Positions 54,020-64,000 of a DNA stretch of 64,000 bases are shown piece after piece. Every line of letters begins with the position of its first letter. The stretch's first letter is position 1. The translations under genes and the position numbers were made by a program. The notes under the pieces were generated by a model, which searched no databases, was not told where the DNA came from, and saw only the letters and a list, made by a program, of their open reading frames with translations. The stretch comes from Macrosoma leucophasiata (taxonomy: Eukaryota > Arthropoda > Insecta > Lepidoptera > Hedylidae), in the NCBI GenBank assembly GCA_036365455.1, contig JAWQUS010000027.1, positions 20,448,501-20,512,500 on the forward strand, written 5' to 3'.

Positions 54020-54240
54020 TTCCCCGAAGCGGCTGGACTGAGGACTGGATGCTGAGGTCGCAGGTTCGATTCTTGCCCGAATTTTTCTTTCCGTTTTTTC
54101 TCTAATTTCTAAAGTTCACTCGGATCTGTTACTGCGAAAAATAAATAGTACAATTATATCACCCTTAATACCTTGGACTTATAGGAATATTTCAGAACTA
54201 AAACTAACCGAAGCACGTCGGTCCAACCGTTTGTTATTTT
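54020..54240 (+). mobile_element. tRNA-derived SINE, family T3 (left arm)
   Basis: GAAGCGGCTGGACTGAGGAC, then GGTCGCAGGTTCGATTCTTG (B box), then TTTTTCTTTCCGTTTTTTCT and TCTAAAGTTCACTCGGATCT. Same order as the minus-strand copy at 14931-15020. Mirrored at 59572-59792. Confidence 0.65.
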
Positions 54241-55439
54241 TAATTAAATTAATAAGTAATTTAATTTTTATATCTGTACACTTTTCTATGTTTTATTTAC
54301 CATTGTCAATTCATAAGATCAAAAAAATAATCCAATCTGTGCCAAAATCAGACTATCACAAAAAATAACACTCAAACTTTAAATAAAACCAAACTGATCG
54401 TAAAAAAAATGTCCCGAAACAACAGTGATTTTACTGTTATAACAAAAAGGTTTGACTGTAAGAAACACAACTAAATGGATATAGCTGTCTAACATTTTGT
54501 TACATCTACTACCAATAAACTTTTCCAAAGTGCAGCATATGTAAAGTTTAAGAAAAACAAAGGAAACGAAGACCTAATGCTAAAAATAGTAAGGATCGTA
54601 GCTTCACAAACGAGTAGATTTATAACTGCGTACAATAAACATACTAAAACATTTTTTTCTAAATTATAGAATTTAGAAAATATTGGATTATCCAAAATAC
54701 ATCTTAGAGGTAAGTGTATCATTAATATGATTAAAAATGTATCTCGATCAATTATTATTTTTTGACAAAGCTATCAAAGATTTTGATATACCAATCGTAT
54801 TGATATTTCCTCTAGTAAAATTTATGATGTACGAAATAAATTAAGATCTAATTTCAATTGGGGGATAGAAGAAAACTTTCACCCAGTAGTAACTTTACGA
54901 TTACGTATTCAAGATACTTTAGATTCCATGAATAAGATAAACGGTTACCTTAGACGTTTCAAATATGTTTTTATATCGACTAGTGTAGCCAGTGGACATA
55001 AAAAAAAGAATCAATGAACCGTAACATTAAATTGGACAAAGGGACGCGTGGGTGACATAAATGGTGGACCGCCTTTAAATTATAGTATAATAATAGTGAT
55101 ACAAATAATTCTAGGTTCCTTTTTTTTCTGATTGTGACATGAATGGTCCTGTCTTGAAATAGATCGCATCTGCCGCGATTTGATTTGTGAAGTGGAAGTG
55201 GACGCATGCTGTGGAACGTTGGTTGGGACTTTGGAGTTTTTCAGTTAGCGGATATTTGGTCCAGATTAGAGCCTTTTGTCTGTTTTATATTGTCCTTTAT
55301 GGAAGTGAAGTGTATACTGTGGAGTCAAATTAGGTGGTAGAGAGTAAGTAGGTCTATTGTATAGCCTACTGGGTTGGCCCCAGCCTTTGTTTATAGATAT
55401 ATGTATACTTTGTCAATGAAATACATATTTGTTGACTGA
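54241..55439. other. No gene in left arm stretch
   Basis: AT-rich and unique apart from the mirror. Two 75-77-codon ORFs (54489-54722 and 54980-55207, minus) recur on the right arm by symmetry; neither has a recognisable domain. Confidence 0.4.
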
Positions 55440-55670
55440 ATTTTTGAGAGTATCTAGAAATACCACCGCATTACTGTTATTCGTGATTTCAGTGCTACAG
55501 TGAGTACAGTGTCGGTTTGTAGGTATATGGATTACATGAATAAAGCCACATGTATATATTTTTTAATTTAGGCTTCTGCATTGGTACGTGTGGTAACGTA
55601 TCTGCATTGAGACGCTTATTTTTTATGAAGAGTTTATAAGCGTCAATCACTCATTTACCACTTTCATGAT
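55440..55670 (+). mobile_element. Bm1-like SINE scraps (left arm)
   Basis: AATACCACCGCATTACTG at 55458 and GTGGTAACGTATCTGCATTG at 55588, with TTTACCACTTTCATGATATC at the end, are scattered pieces of an old plus-strand copy. Mirrored at 58142-58372. Confidence 0.5.
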
Positions 55671-55780
55671 ATCTCAGTTTAGATTAACTTTGTTTGTTGC
55701 AGACTATTTTATAGTTCTAATTTAGTATAGTTATTTTTGAACTTATCATTCTTGTAATCCTAAATGATAATTAAACTTTT

Positions 55781-56110
55781 AAAGGAGAAGTTCCACGTTG
55801 GGCCCGCATCTTGTACACTATATCAAAAGTTAGAGAAAAATATGCAGAATCATGGAAAATACTCAAAAAATAATTTGAATCGTTGTTTTTTTGTCGGAAA
55901 TATTTATTTTACGTAATTTTTGTATGACAGGAATATGTTGCCATACCGCTACTATGACATTCTTGTTTTCGAAATATACTTACGACAATTAATTGAAGAT
56001 TTAATAAACGATTTGAATAGCTGAAAATGATATAGTATTTTATGCTCCATCTCTCAATATAGTGTACATGGTGCGGGCCCAAGCTCCATACATTTTGGAA
56101 CGTCTCCTTT
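55781..56110. mobile_element. MITE family A (left arm)
   Basis: AAAGGAGAAGTTCCACGTTG and GGGCCCGCATCTTGTACACT at the left, mirrored imperfectly by AAAGGAGACGTTCCAAAATG and GGGCCCGCACCATGTACACT at the right; 330 bp. Same family as 47-526. Its mirror copy is at 57702-58031. Confidence 0.8.
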
Positions 56111-56286
56111 TACTTTGATTTATCAATTACTATCTAGAACACCGTATAATATGCCGACATAGTAAATAACGAATTTTACTAAATGGAAAACAAGGGTAAG
56201 AGTAGCATTTATATTGCTTTGCATTTTAAATTTAACTGTAGAGCAGTCCGAAATTAAAACGTACTAATTCCAAAAGACTTTTTTTT

Positions 56287-56350
56287 CATATTAGGTAATG
56301 CGGTGGTGCCTACGCCCGCGAGCTCCGTCACTGGAGCTCTACCACCAGTG
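56287..56350 (-). mobile_element. Bm1-like SINE, 5' fragment at palindrome boundary
   Basis: Minus-strand head only, from CTGGTGGTAGAGCTCCAGTG at 56350 to CTAATAT at 56287, where it stops at the arm boundary. Confidence 0.85.
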
Positions 56351-56696
56351 AAACTTGTAGGAAATAATGCGATTCCATAGTGATAGTCTGAGTTCGGCAG
56401 AAGTGTTCATACAATATATCAGTTTAGCACGTTCCAAAGCAAGCAAGCAGATACTGATAAAAACTAACTCGAAAACGATTTTCCAAAACGATTACCGCTT
56501 TTTGGAATGATACAAAATTCAGTACCTATTTTCGGGTCCAATTAAAATTTACTGATAATAGTAGCCTAGTCTACTCAAATAGGCTACAAGGGTCCTAATA
56601 CCATTTCTTCGACTATAGGAAGAAAAATGACTGAGAAACAGGACATTTTTTTTTTAAGACAAATAGAATTTCATAGAAACTAATGTACCTATGTAT

Positions 56697-56995
56697 GTAA
56701 TAGTATGTATGTATCTTCCCGCCAGGTCCCTAACGGGGTAGGCAGAGAGTGTAGAGCGCCAGACATCCCGGTCCTGACATACCTCTCGTGCTTCGTCTAC
56801 CTTCATCATTCTCTTCAAACATGCACGCCGATTCACTACGACTATTGACCCCACCATCAGACAGAACTCGACTTATTTGGTCATGTTAGGTCAGTCTTGG
56901 TCTTCCTGGGCCTCTGCAACCATCCACATTCGCATTGTACATCTGTTTAGTCATTCGCTAATTCGACATTCTTTCTATATGCCCGAACCATCGGA
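56697..56995 (-). mobile_element. 3' end of LINE family L-A
   Basis: Second copy of the element at 1531-1781: GRPRLT- and RRACLKRMMKVDEAREVCQD-type coding on the minus strand ending YPVRDLAG, then a (CATA)-rich tail at 56697-56716. It extends about 50 bp further into ORF2 than the first copy. Confidence 0.8.
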
Positions 56996-57249
56996 GCATG
57001 CCTTTTTTCATTTTTACACCGATACTATCATTCACATAGAAACTAAGTAATGGATAACTACAAGAACGAGGTGAAAATGCCGATAAAAGCTGAACAAACA
57101 ATGGGAGCATTAATTATAATGATAACACTATGCTAATGTTGAATGATAGCGTATTAGCGTGAGCTGCGTGTCGTTGGAAATATAGCACAGTTCTATTTGT
57201 AACTGAATTTCGCGAGACGAGTATTTTTTTTTCTTTAACTTGAAATCTT

Positions 57250-57527
57250 ATTTTTTTTATTTTATGAAAGCAAGCATGCAGTTCACATTGATGTTAAATG
57301 ATGACTGCAGCCTATAGACACCCACACAAAGACCAGATATCGAAATGCAGATGCGTTACCACTCCTGAGGCCTAAAGTGTTATGCCTCTGTGCCGGAAAT
57401 TACAGGGCCTTACATTACCACCTGACCGGAACACGATAGTGCTGAACACAACCATTTAGCGGCAAGTATATTAGGTAATGCGGTGGTGCCTACGCCTGCG
57501 AGCTCGTCACTGTAGCTCTACCACCAG
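57250..57527 (-). mobile_element. Bm1-like SINE at palindrome boundary
   Basis: Full-length minus-strand copy with small deletions (GAGCTCGTCACTGTAGCTC head). Its 5' end abuts the right arm at 57528. Confidence 0.85.
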
Positions 57528-57701
57528 AAAAAAGTCTTTTGGAATTAGTACGTTTTAATTTCGGACTGCTCTACAGTTAAATTTAAAATGCAAAGCAATA
57601 TAAATGCTACTCTTACCCTTGTTTTCCATTTAGTAAAATTCGTTATTTACTATGTCGGCATATTATACGGTGTTCTAGATAGTAATTGATAAATCAAAGT
57701 A

Positions 57702-58031
57702 AAAGGAGACGTTCCAAAATGTATGGAGCTTGGGCCCGCACCATGTACACTATATTGAGAGATGGAGCATAAAATACTATATCATTTTCAGCTATTCAAA
57801 TCGTTTATTAAATCTTCAATTAATTGTCGTAAGTATATTTCGAAAACAAGAATGTCATAGTAGCGGTATGGCAACATATTCCTGTCATACAAAAATTACG
57901 TAAAATAAATATTTCCGACAAAAAAACAACGATTCAAATTATTTTTTGAGTATTTTCCATGATTCTGCATATTTTTCTCTAACTTTTGATATAGTGTACA
58001 AGATGCGGGCCCAACGTGGAACTTCTCCTTT
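57702..58031. mobile_element. MITE family A (right arm, mirror copy)
   Basis: Exact reverse complement of 55781-56110 as part of the palindrome. Confidence 0.8.
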
Positions 58032-59571
58032 AAAAGTTTAATTATCATTTAGGATTACAAGAATGATAAGTTCAAAAATAACTATACTAAATTAGAACTA
58101 TAAAATAGTCTGCAACAAACAAAGTTAATCTAAACTGAGATATCATGAAAGTGGTAAATGAGTGATTGACGCTTATAAACTCTTCATAAAAAATAAGCGT
58201 CTCAATGCAGATACGTTACCACACGTACCAATGCAGAAGCCTAAATTAAAAAATATATACATGTGGCTTTATTCATGTAATCCATATACCTACAAACCGA
58301 CACTGTACTCACTGTAGCACTGAAATCACGAATAACAGTAATGCGGTGGTATTTCTAGATACTCTCAAAAATTCAGTCAACAAATATGTATTTCATTGAC
58401 AAAGTATACATATATCTATAAACAAAGGCTGGGGCCAACCCAGTAGGCTATACAATAGACCTACTTACTCTCTACCACCTAATTTGACTCCACAGTATAC
58501 ACTTCACTTCCATAAAGGACAATATAAAACAGACAAAAGGCTCTAATCTGGACCAAATATCCGCTAACTGAAAAACTCCAAAGTCCCAACCAACGTTCCA
58601 CAGCATGCGTCCACTTCCACTTCACAAATCAAATCGCGGCAGATGCGATCTATTTCAAGACAGGACCATTCATGTCACAATCAGAAAAAAAAGGAACCTA
58701 GAATTATTTGTATCACTATTATTATACTATAATTTAAAGGCGGTCCACCATTTATGTCACCCACGCGTCCCTTTGTCCAATTTAATGTTACGGTTCATTG
58801 ATTCTTTTTTTTATGTCCACTGGCTACACTAGTCGATATAAAAACATATTTGAAACGTCTAAGGTAACCGTTTATCTTATTCATGGAATCTAAAGTATCT
58901 TGAATACGTAATCGTAAAGTTACTACTGGGTGAAAGTTTTCTTCTATCCCCCAATTGAAATTAGATCTTAATTTATTTCGTACATCATAAATTTTACTAG
59001 AGGAAATATCAATACGATTGGTATATCAAAATCTTTGATAGCTTTGTCAAAAAATAATAATTGATCGAGATACATTTTTAATCATATTAATGATACACTT
59101 ACCTCTAAGATGTATTTTGGATAATCCAATATTTTCTAAATTCTATAATTTAGAAAAAAATGTTTTAGTATGTTTATTGTACGCAGTTATAAATCTACTC
59201 GTTTGTGAAGCTACGATCCTTACTATTTTTAGCATTAGGTCTTCGTTTCCTTTGTTTTTCTTAAACTTTACATATGCTGCACTTTGGAAAAGTTTATTGG
59301 TAGTAGATGTAACAAAATGTTAGACAGCTATATCCATTTAGTTGTGTTTCTTACAGTCAAACCTTTTTGTTATAACAGTAAAATCACTGTTGTTTCGGGA
59401 CATTTTTTTTACGATCAGTTTGGTTTTATTTAAAGTTTGAGTGTTATTTTTTGTGATAGTCTGATTTTGGCACAGATTGGATTATTTTTTTGATCTTATG
59501 AATTGACAATGGTAAATAAAACATAGAAAAGTGTACAGATATAAAAATTAAATTACTTATTAATTTAATTA

Positions 59572-59792
59572 AAAATAACAAACGGTTGGACCGACGTGCT
59601 TCGGTTAGTTTTAGTTCTGAAATATTCCTATAAGTCCAAGGTATTAAGGGTGATATAATTGTACTATTTATTTTTCGCAGTAACAGATCCGAGTGAACTT
59701 TAGAAATTAGAGAAAAAACGGAAAGAAAAATTCGGGCAAGAATCGAACCTGCGACCTCAGCATCCAGTCCTCAGTCCAGCCGCTTCGGGGAA
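59572..59792 (-). mobile_element. T3 SINE (right arm, mirror copy)
   Basis: Reverse complement of 54020-54240, with the CAAGAATCGAACCTGCGACC B-box region on the plus strand. Confidence 0.65.
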
Positions 59793-62791
59793 TGTAATGT
59801 TAAGAAATTGTAAGGAAAACAGTACCTCTAAATTTTTAGCATGTTATTTAATTCCAAGTTCCCCGGGTCAGCTAGTAAAAAATAATATAAAGACAGTCAA
59901 CACAATGGAATAAATGACACAGCGTTTTTTTTATTAAAAAGCTAATAGTACAACCTTACTTAAGATAATGACATCAGCGGATAATAAAGACTATATTTAC
60001 TTAAAGATAGCAAAAAGATAAAACTCGACGCGTCTAATTAGTAGAATACCTGAATTACAAGGTAATTTGAAATGTCGCTCGATCTTTAGACTAATGAAAG
60101 GAAGGAACAGAGAGGATGAAGTGGAAAATTGCTAATTTAGTTGGAGACAAAAGGAATTGCGCAGGATGACTTGTTACGTAAATTTCATTAACTCTTTTGC
60201 CCAATCGAGCTACTCGTGGACGCTAAAATATATATCACTCCTATACAGAAATTATTATTTCAACTATCACATTCATAGTATCACCCACTTACTATGAAAA
60301 TTACATTTGCGGTTCATAATTCTGTCGTTCTAGTACAAATGTAGAAGAGGCATGGTGATGTGTAAGTATCGAGATATTTGGCGCTCTATGCTCTCTCTCT
60401 CTACGTCGGAAGGAAACAGCGTAATTTTTTGTCATTAGTCAGACACAAATATCATTTAACCACAAATTTGCTGCATGAAAAAATACAACACTGACTGTAA
60501 TGTGACAGAATAAACATAAAATATTACGTTGGTATGATAGGGGTAAATAAAAATGGTGGATAACCAGTGGCGGACCTTTACCTCTTCCCGCTACAGTTTT
60601 TTTAGATGACTGCAGACATCAACACAAGAACCAGAGATCAAAAAGCAGACAAGCTTCCACCCCTGAGACGTTGATTATATCTCTGTGATAGTTATAACAG
60701 GGCAAAAAATTTAATGGTAGTATTTTGCACTATAGAGCTCAAGTTAGATGGTCATTACTTCAATATGGCTTGAGACGTGAACCAAAGAAAACTTTATGCT
60801 TGTTTTCCATTTTTATGACCAAAGAGAAACAAACGTTACAAAGCACTAAGCGCGTACATAAAACAAACATCGCACCATGAAGCAGCATATAATTTATCAC
60901 TTTTACTAATTTATTCACAGGCCAAGACTTTCCCATTTCTAATAACAGTTTTTGCAGCGAAATGATACCAAATGTTGGATCTGCGGGCCAATTTCACACG
61001 TTGAAACTAGCGTGTACACAATACCTTTATGAAAAAAAAAAGGGTTGGATAAAAACGGTTTCGTGTTTTGCGTAATGCGCCGCCGAGCGTGAAATGAGTG
61101 CCGCGCAGAACTAGGGTTCGCCAAATCTTGTTTTCTAAAGCACGAAATTTACGAAATTTACACCGGCGCTGAATTCTGAAGAGTTTGAGACAATGCCGTA
61201 CGTTTTACGATCAGCCATTGTCAAGTTTTTGGAACTTAACTCTTCCATTTCGAAGTTGAATTTGATATACCAACTATTGTTTTTATTGTTGAGCCGGATA
61301 ATGTGAAAATAAGAGATATTGTTACGCCACAATTAATTAAAACAACCACACCACAATTATTATAAATAAAACTAAAACATAGAAATATTAGAAACGTTGG
61401 TTGATTGGTATCAGCAATTATTAATAGAGTTCAAAGTCCATTATTATAATTAACAGATAAAATATATGTTTCTATCAAGTCATCAAACTATATTAATGTA
61501 TCGATCACATTCTCAAATTTTAACTATACTACCGTTATTGGAACCATAGGCTTACATTTATACTAATAATACACAGAATACATAAGACAGATACAAGCAT
61601 CAAGCTGAGAGATCCGTCAAACGCAACAGTATTGACCAAGCACAACTTGACAGAATGTCCCCATTGAATCCAATATTCAAAAAACTCAAGTGCAATAATT
61701 TAATTAAACGCACAAGACGGACGGTTCCGTAGCAACATTGTTCTATTGCATCTGCCCTGATTTACCTGCAAACATCTGCCTTACCTTTTGTGCGATCCCT
61801 TCGCGAATAGATTACGAAATCTTTGTAAGGGAAACCCTAATCTTGGGTAGTGATGCCGATCGCCTAATATCGATGTGTCATCTAGATCACTTCTTCTAAA
61901 GATAAAAGGATATGTCTTTGATATCTTAATAATCTGTTTATTAACGATATGTTTGTATTGATTTACATTGATACTACTGTAACAAACGTTATTGTGCTGT
62001 AAAACATAAAAGTAGGAGGGGTAAAACTATCTTTTTCTTAACAGTTTATTTCTTTGTTATAAATTATAAATAAAGATTATTATCGTAAATGATAAGTTGA
62101 TATCAGATACATTTAAAATATTACCTCCTTTGTGTTAGAATGGATATAAGTTTTGTGTCAGGTTATCGAACAAGATTTATCGGATGTGATGATAAGGAAA
62201 GTAGAATGAGAAAACCATCCTATCTTTATTTTTCATCTCAACGATAATCCGATGACTAATACATATTTTAGGTCACCCAACAATATCTCTAAAATCTTAA
62301 CTATTTATGCCATTTAACAATATTTATCGATACATTCACAATATACAAGACATCACTAACATATTCACTTTCTAAGAGACCGCCTCCCTCTTACAATTTT
62401 TAATCATAATTATATGTTTCCTGATACGTGAATTTTCGGTTGGATGGCTCATTATTAACTCATTTATCCTTGGTTGCTATGGTTACGCCCACATTTATTT
62501 ATTTATTTTTAACCGACTCAAACATGAGCATAAAAAAGAAAAAAAACAGGGTTCGCACGATACCTTTGATTTTTTTAATGTGTTTTGAAATTTGTATGAG
62601 TGACAGCATTGATTTCAGTTGTGGTAACGTACCTACCTACAAAGTATTGTATTCCAAATTCATTTTAAATTGAGATAAATGATGAGGCGACTTGTTTTGT
62701 AAAAACTGTTGGTATTGATTATATCTGGACTAAAAGTGCATATTTCGGGGTTTGTTCTAATAGCAAAAAATGGCTCGAGTTATCTTTATCT

Positions 62792-63137
62792 TAGCGAAGG
62801 TGACAAAGCATGCAGTTCACATGGATATTAAGTGATGACTGCAGCCTATAGACATCTACACAAAAACCAGCGGTTCTAGTGCAGATGTGACGACACCCCT
62901 GACACCATAGTTGTTATGTCTCTGTGATAGTTATTACGTACGACCATACATTATATTAAAATATTGCATGCAACTAGTTTTCGGATTTATTTCGCGTATT
63001 TTTTTTTATGTTGTAAAGGTGGCAAACAATCATTCAGTTCACATTGATGTTACAGAAAGACCAGAGGTCAAAATGCAGATGCATTGCTACCCCTGAGAAC
63101 TTAGATGATGTGTCTCTGTGATAGTTATTACGGGGCC
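62792..63137 (-). mobile_element. Bm1-like SINE fragments (right arm, mirror copies)
   Basis: Reverse complements of the two fragments at 50675-51020. Confidence 0.75.
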
Positions 63138-63306
63138 CTTAAAGTAAAATAGGTAGGACAAAAGGTACGACACACTCATAAAGGGTTTTGTTTTATCACG
63201 CAACTTATATTTTAATAATAAAAAAGAATTTTGCCTATTGATATAGTATTACAGAACCATACTGACATAATTTTCACACTAATGCAGGTTTCTTGTATGT
63301 TCTCTG

Positions 63307-63557
63307 ATATTTTTTTATGTGTCATGGAAGTGGCAAACAAGCATGCAGTTCACATTGATGTTAAGTGATGACTGCAGCCTATAGACACCCACACACAGAC
63401 CAAGCTCAAAATGCAGATGTGTTACCACTCCTGAGGCCTAAGGTGTTATGCCTCTGTGCCGGAACACGATAGTGCTGAACACTACCATTTAGCGGCAAAT
63501 ATATTAGGTAATGCGGTGGTGCCTTCACCCGCGAGCTCCGTCACTGGAGTTCTATTA
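63307..63557 (-). mobile_element. Bm1-like SINE (right arm, mirror copy)
   Basis: Reverse complement of 50255-50505, including the same internal deletion. Confidence 0.85.
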
Positions 63558-64000
63558 GAAAACAAAAAAAAAGTTTCAGAATAAATTAATATTACAAAAA
63601 TTATTATATATATTTCAAATAATATTAAACAAAAATAAGTACATACATTCAAAAGCAATGATGCATAGAAAGAGACAGTTAAACTAATTCCTGAGAAGGG
63701 TTACGAAGAAATGGTCATCTGCATAACTGTCGTCGGTCGGTGGTCGGACTGGCGAGTGCAGGAAATGAATTCTGTAATTCTATACTATACTATAGACTTT
63801 ATTACTGGTGATGCGGCAACGGTTGAGGTAATACGTACTCGTATCTATTTGCTTTAGAATGGAGAATTGGACTTGTAACTAGGTACTCAAGATGTAAGAA
63901 ATAAAGGTACATATACCTAATAAATATTCCTGATTGAAAAGGGTCAGTGGTAACATCGTAGTTTAGTACTTTTTTAAATGTAAATACGGTGGCAAACAAA

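Larger units (their letters stand above)
49812..56284. repeat. Left arm of a giant inverted repeat (visible part)
   Basis: Every position x here pairs with 113812-x in 57528-64000. The 6473 bp stay in exact register, so no net indels exist, and every segment I compared (around 49820, 50070, 52690, 54500, 55810 and 56060) was identical. The visible start at 49812 only reflects the window end; the true outer boundary may lie further left. The arm contains SINE fragments, a T3 SINE, a MITE A and long unique stretches, and no supported gene. Confidence 0.97.
56285..57527. repeat. Spacer of the giant inverted repeat (1243 bp)
   Basis: Unpaired centre. Both edges carry the same Bm1-like SINE segment in the same orientation: 56287-56350 directly inside the left arm and 57467-57527 directly inside the right arm (GGTAATGCGGTGGTGCCTAC ... 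CTCTACCACCAG). Between them lie about 350 bp of other sequence, an L-A LINE tail (56697-56995), about 250 bp of apparently unique sequence, and the rest of the right-hand SINE. Confidence 0.93.
57528..64000. repeat. Right arm of the giant inverted repeat (runs off window)
   Basis: Reverse complement of 49812-56284 in exact register. All features are mirrored: MITE A 57702-58031, SINE scraps 58142-58372, T3 SINE 59572-59792, SINE scraps 60607-60813, SINE fragments 62792-63137, Bm1-like SINE 63307-63557. It is still perfectly paired at base 64000, so the arm is longer than shown. Confidence 0.97.

Noticed and set aside
50716..63096. Several 60-80 codon ORFs that appear twice in opposite orientation (for example 54489-54722 and 59090-59323)
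   Set aside because: The apparent conservation comes only from the inverted repeat. The frames overlap SINE fragments or AT-rich sequence and have no recognisable motif.
49812..64000. W-chromosome origin of the palindrome
   Set aside because: Palindromes and dense repeats would fit, but nothing in the window identifies the chromosome, and assembly artefact is not excluded.

Overview
The window is eukaryotic, almost certainly a moth or butterfly (Lepidoptera). It is AT-rich with no dense ORFs, operons or ribosome binding sites. It is saturated with interspersed repeats whose layout I recognise from Lepidoptera: a Bm1-like SINE (about 30 copies or fragments), a 5S-rRNA-derived SINE, other tRNA-derived SINEs, RTE-like and Jockey/CR1-like LINE tails, a mariner and many TIR/foldback MITEs. 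Class names rest on motifs seen here plus family knowledge; no database was searched.

The only host gene I can support is on the minus strand: two spliced coding exons, 35591-35737 and 34040-34125, that join in phase. They encode part of the GTPase-like domain of a centaurin-gamma/AGAP protein (Drosophila CenG1A). The rest of the window is therefore probably intron or flank of this gene. I could not find the neighbouring exons.

Layout. 1-4957: MITEs, then a direct duplication of a SINE plus its flank, one copy carrying a later LINE-tail insertion. 4958-6061: a dead mariner. 6177-34039: mostly SINEs, MITEs and LINE fragments between apparently unique AT-rich sequence, with a Jockey/CR1-type LINE remnant at 26108-27270. 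34040-35737: CenG1A exons. 36421-49830: further repeats, including a LINE piece (36640-37270), a TIR element that split a SINE and itself contains a LINE tail (38202-39605), a decayed LINE (43122-45253), an RTE-like LINE end (49187-49580) and two perfect small inverted repeats (40192-40289, 47436-47940).

49812-64000 is a giant inverted repeat. Two arms of at least 6473 bp keep exact mirror register (coordinates sum to 113812) around a 1243-bp spacer and run off the right end of the window. Every segment I compared was identical. It is either a very young or gene-converted palindrome or an assembly fold-back. It is the most striking structure here and should be tested before being interpreted biologically.
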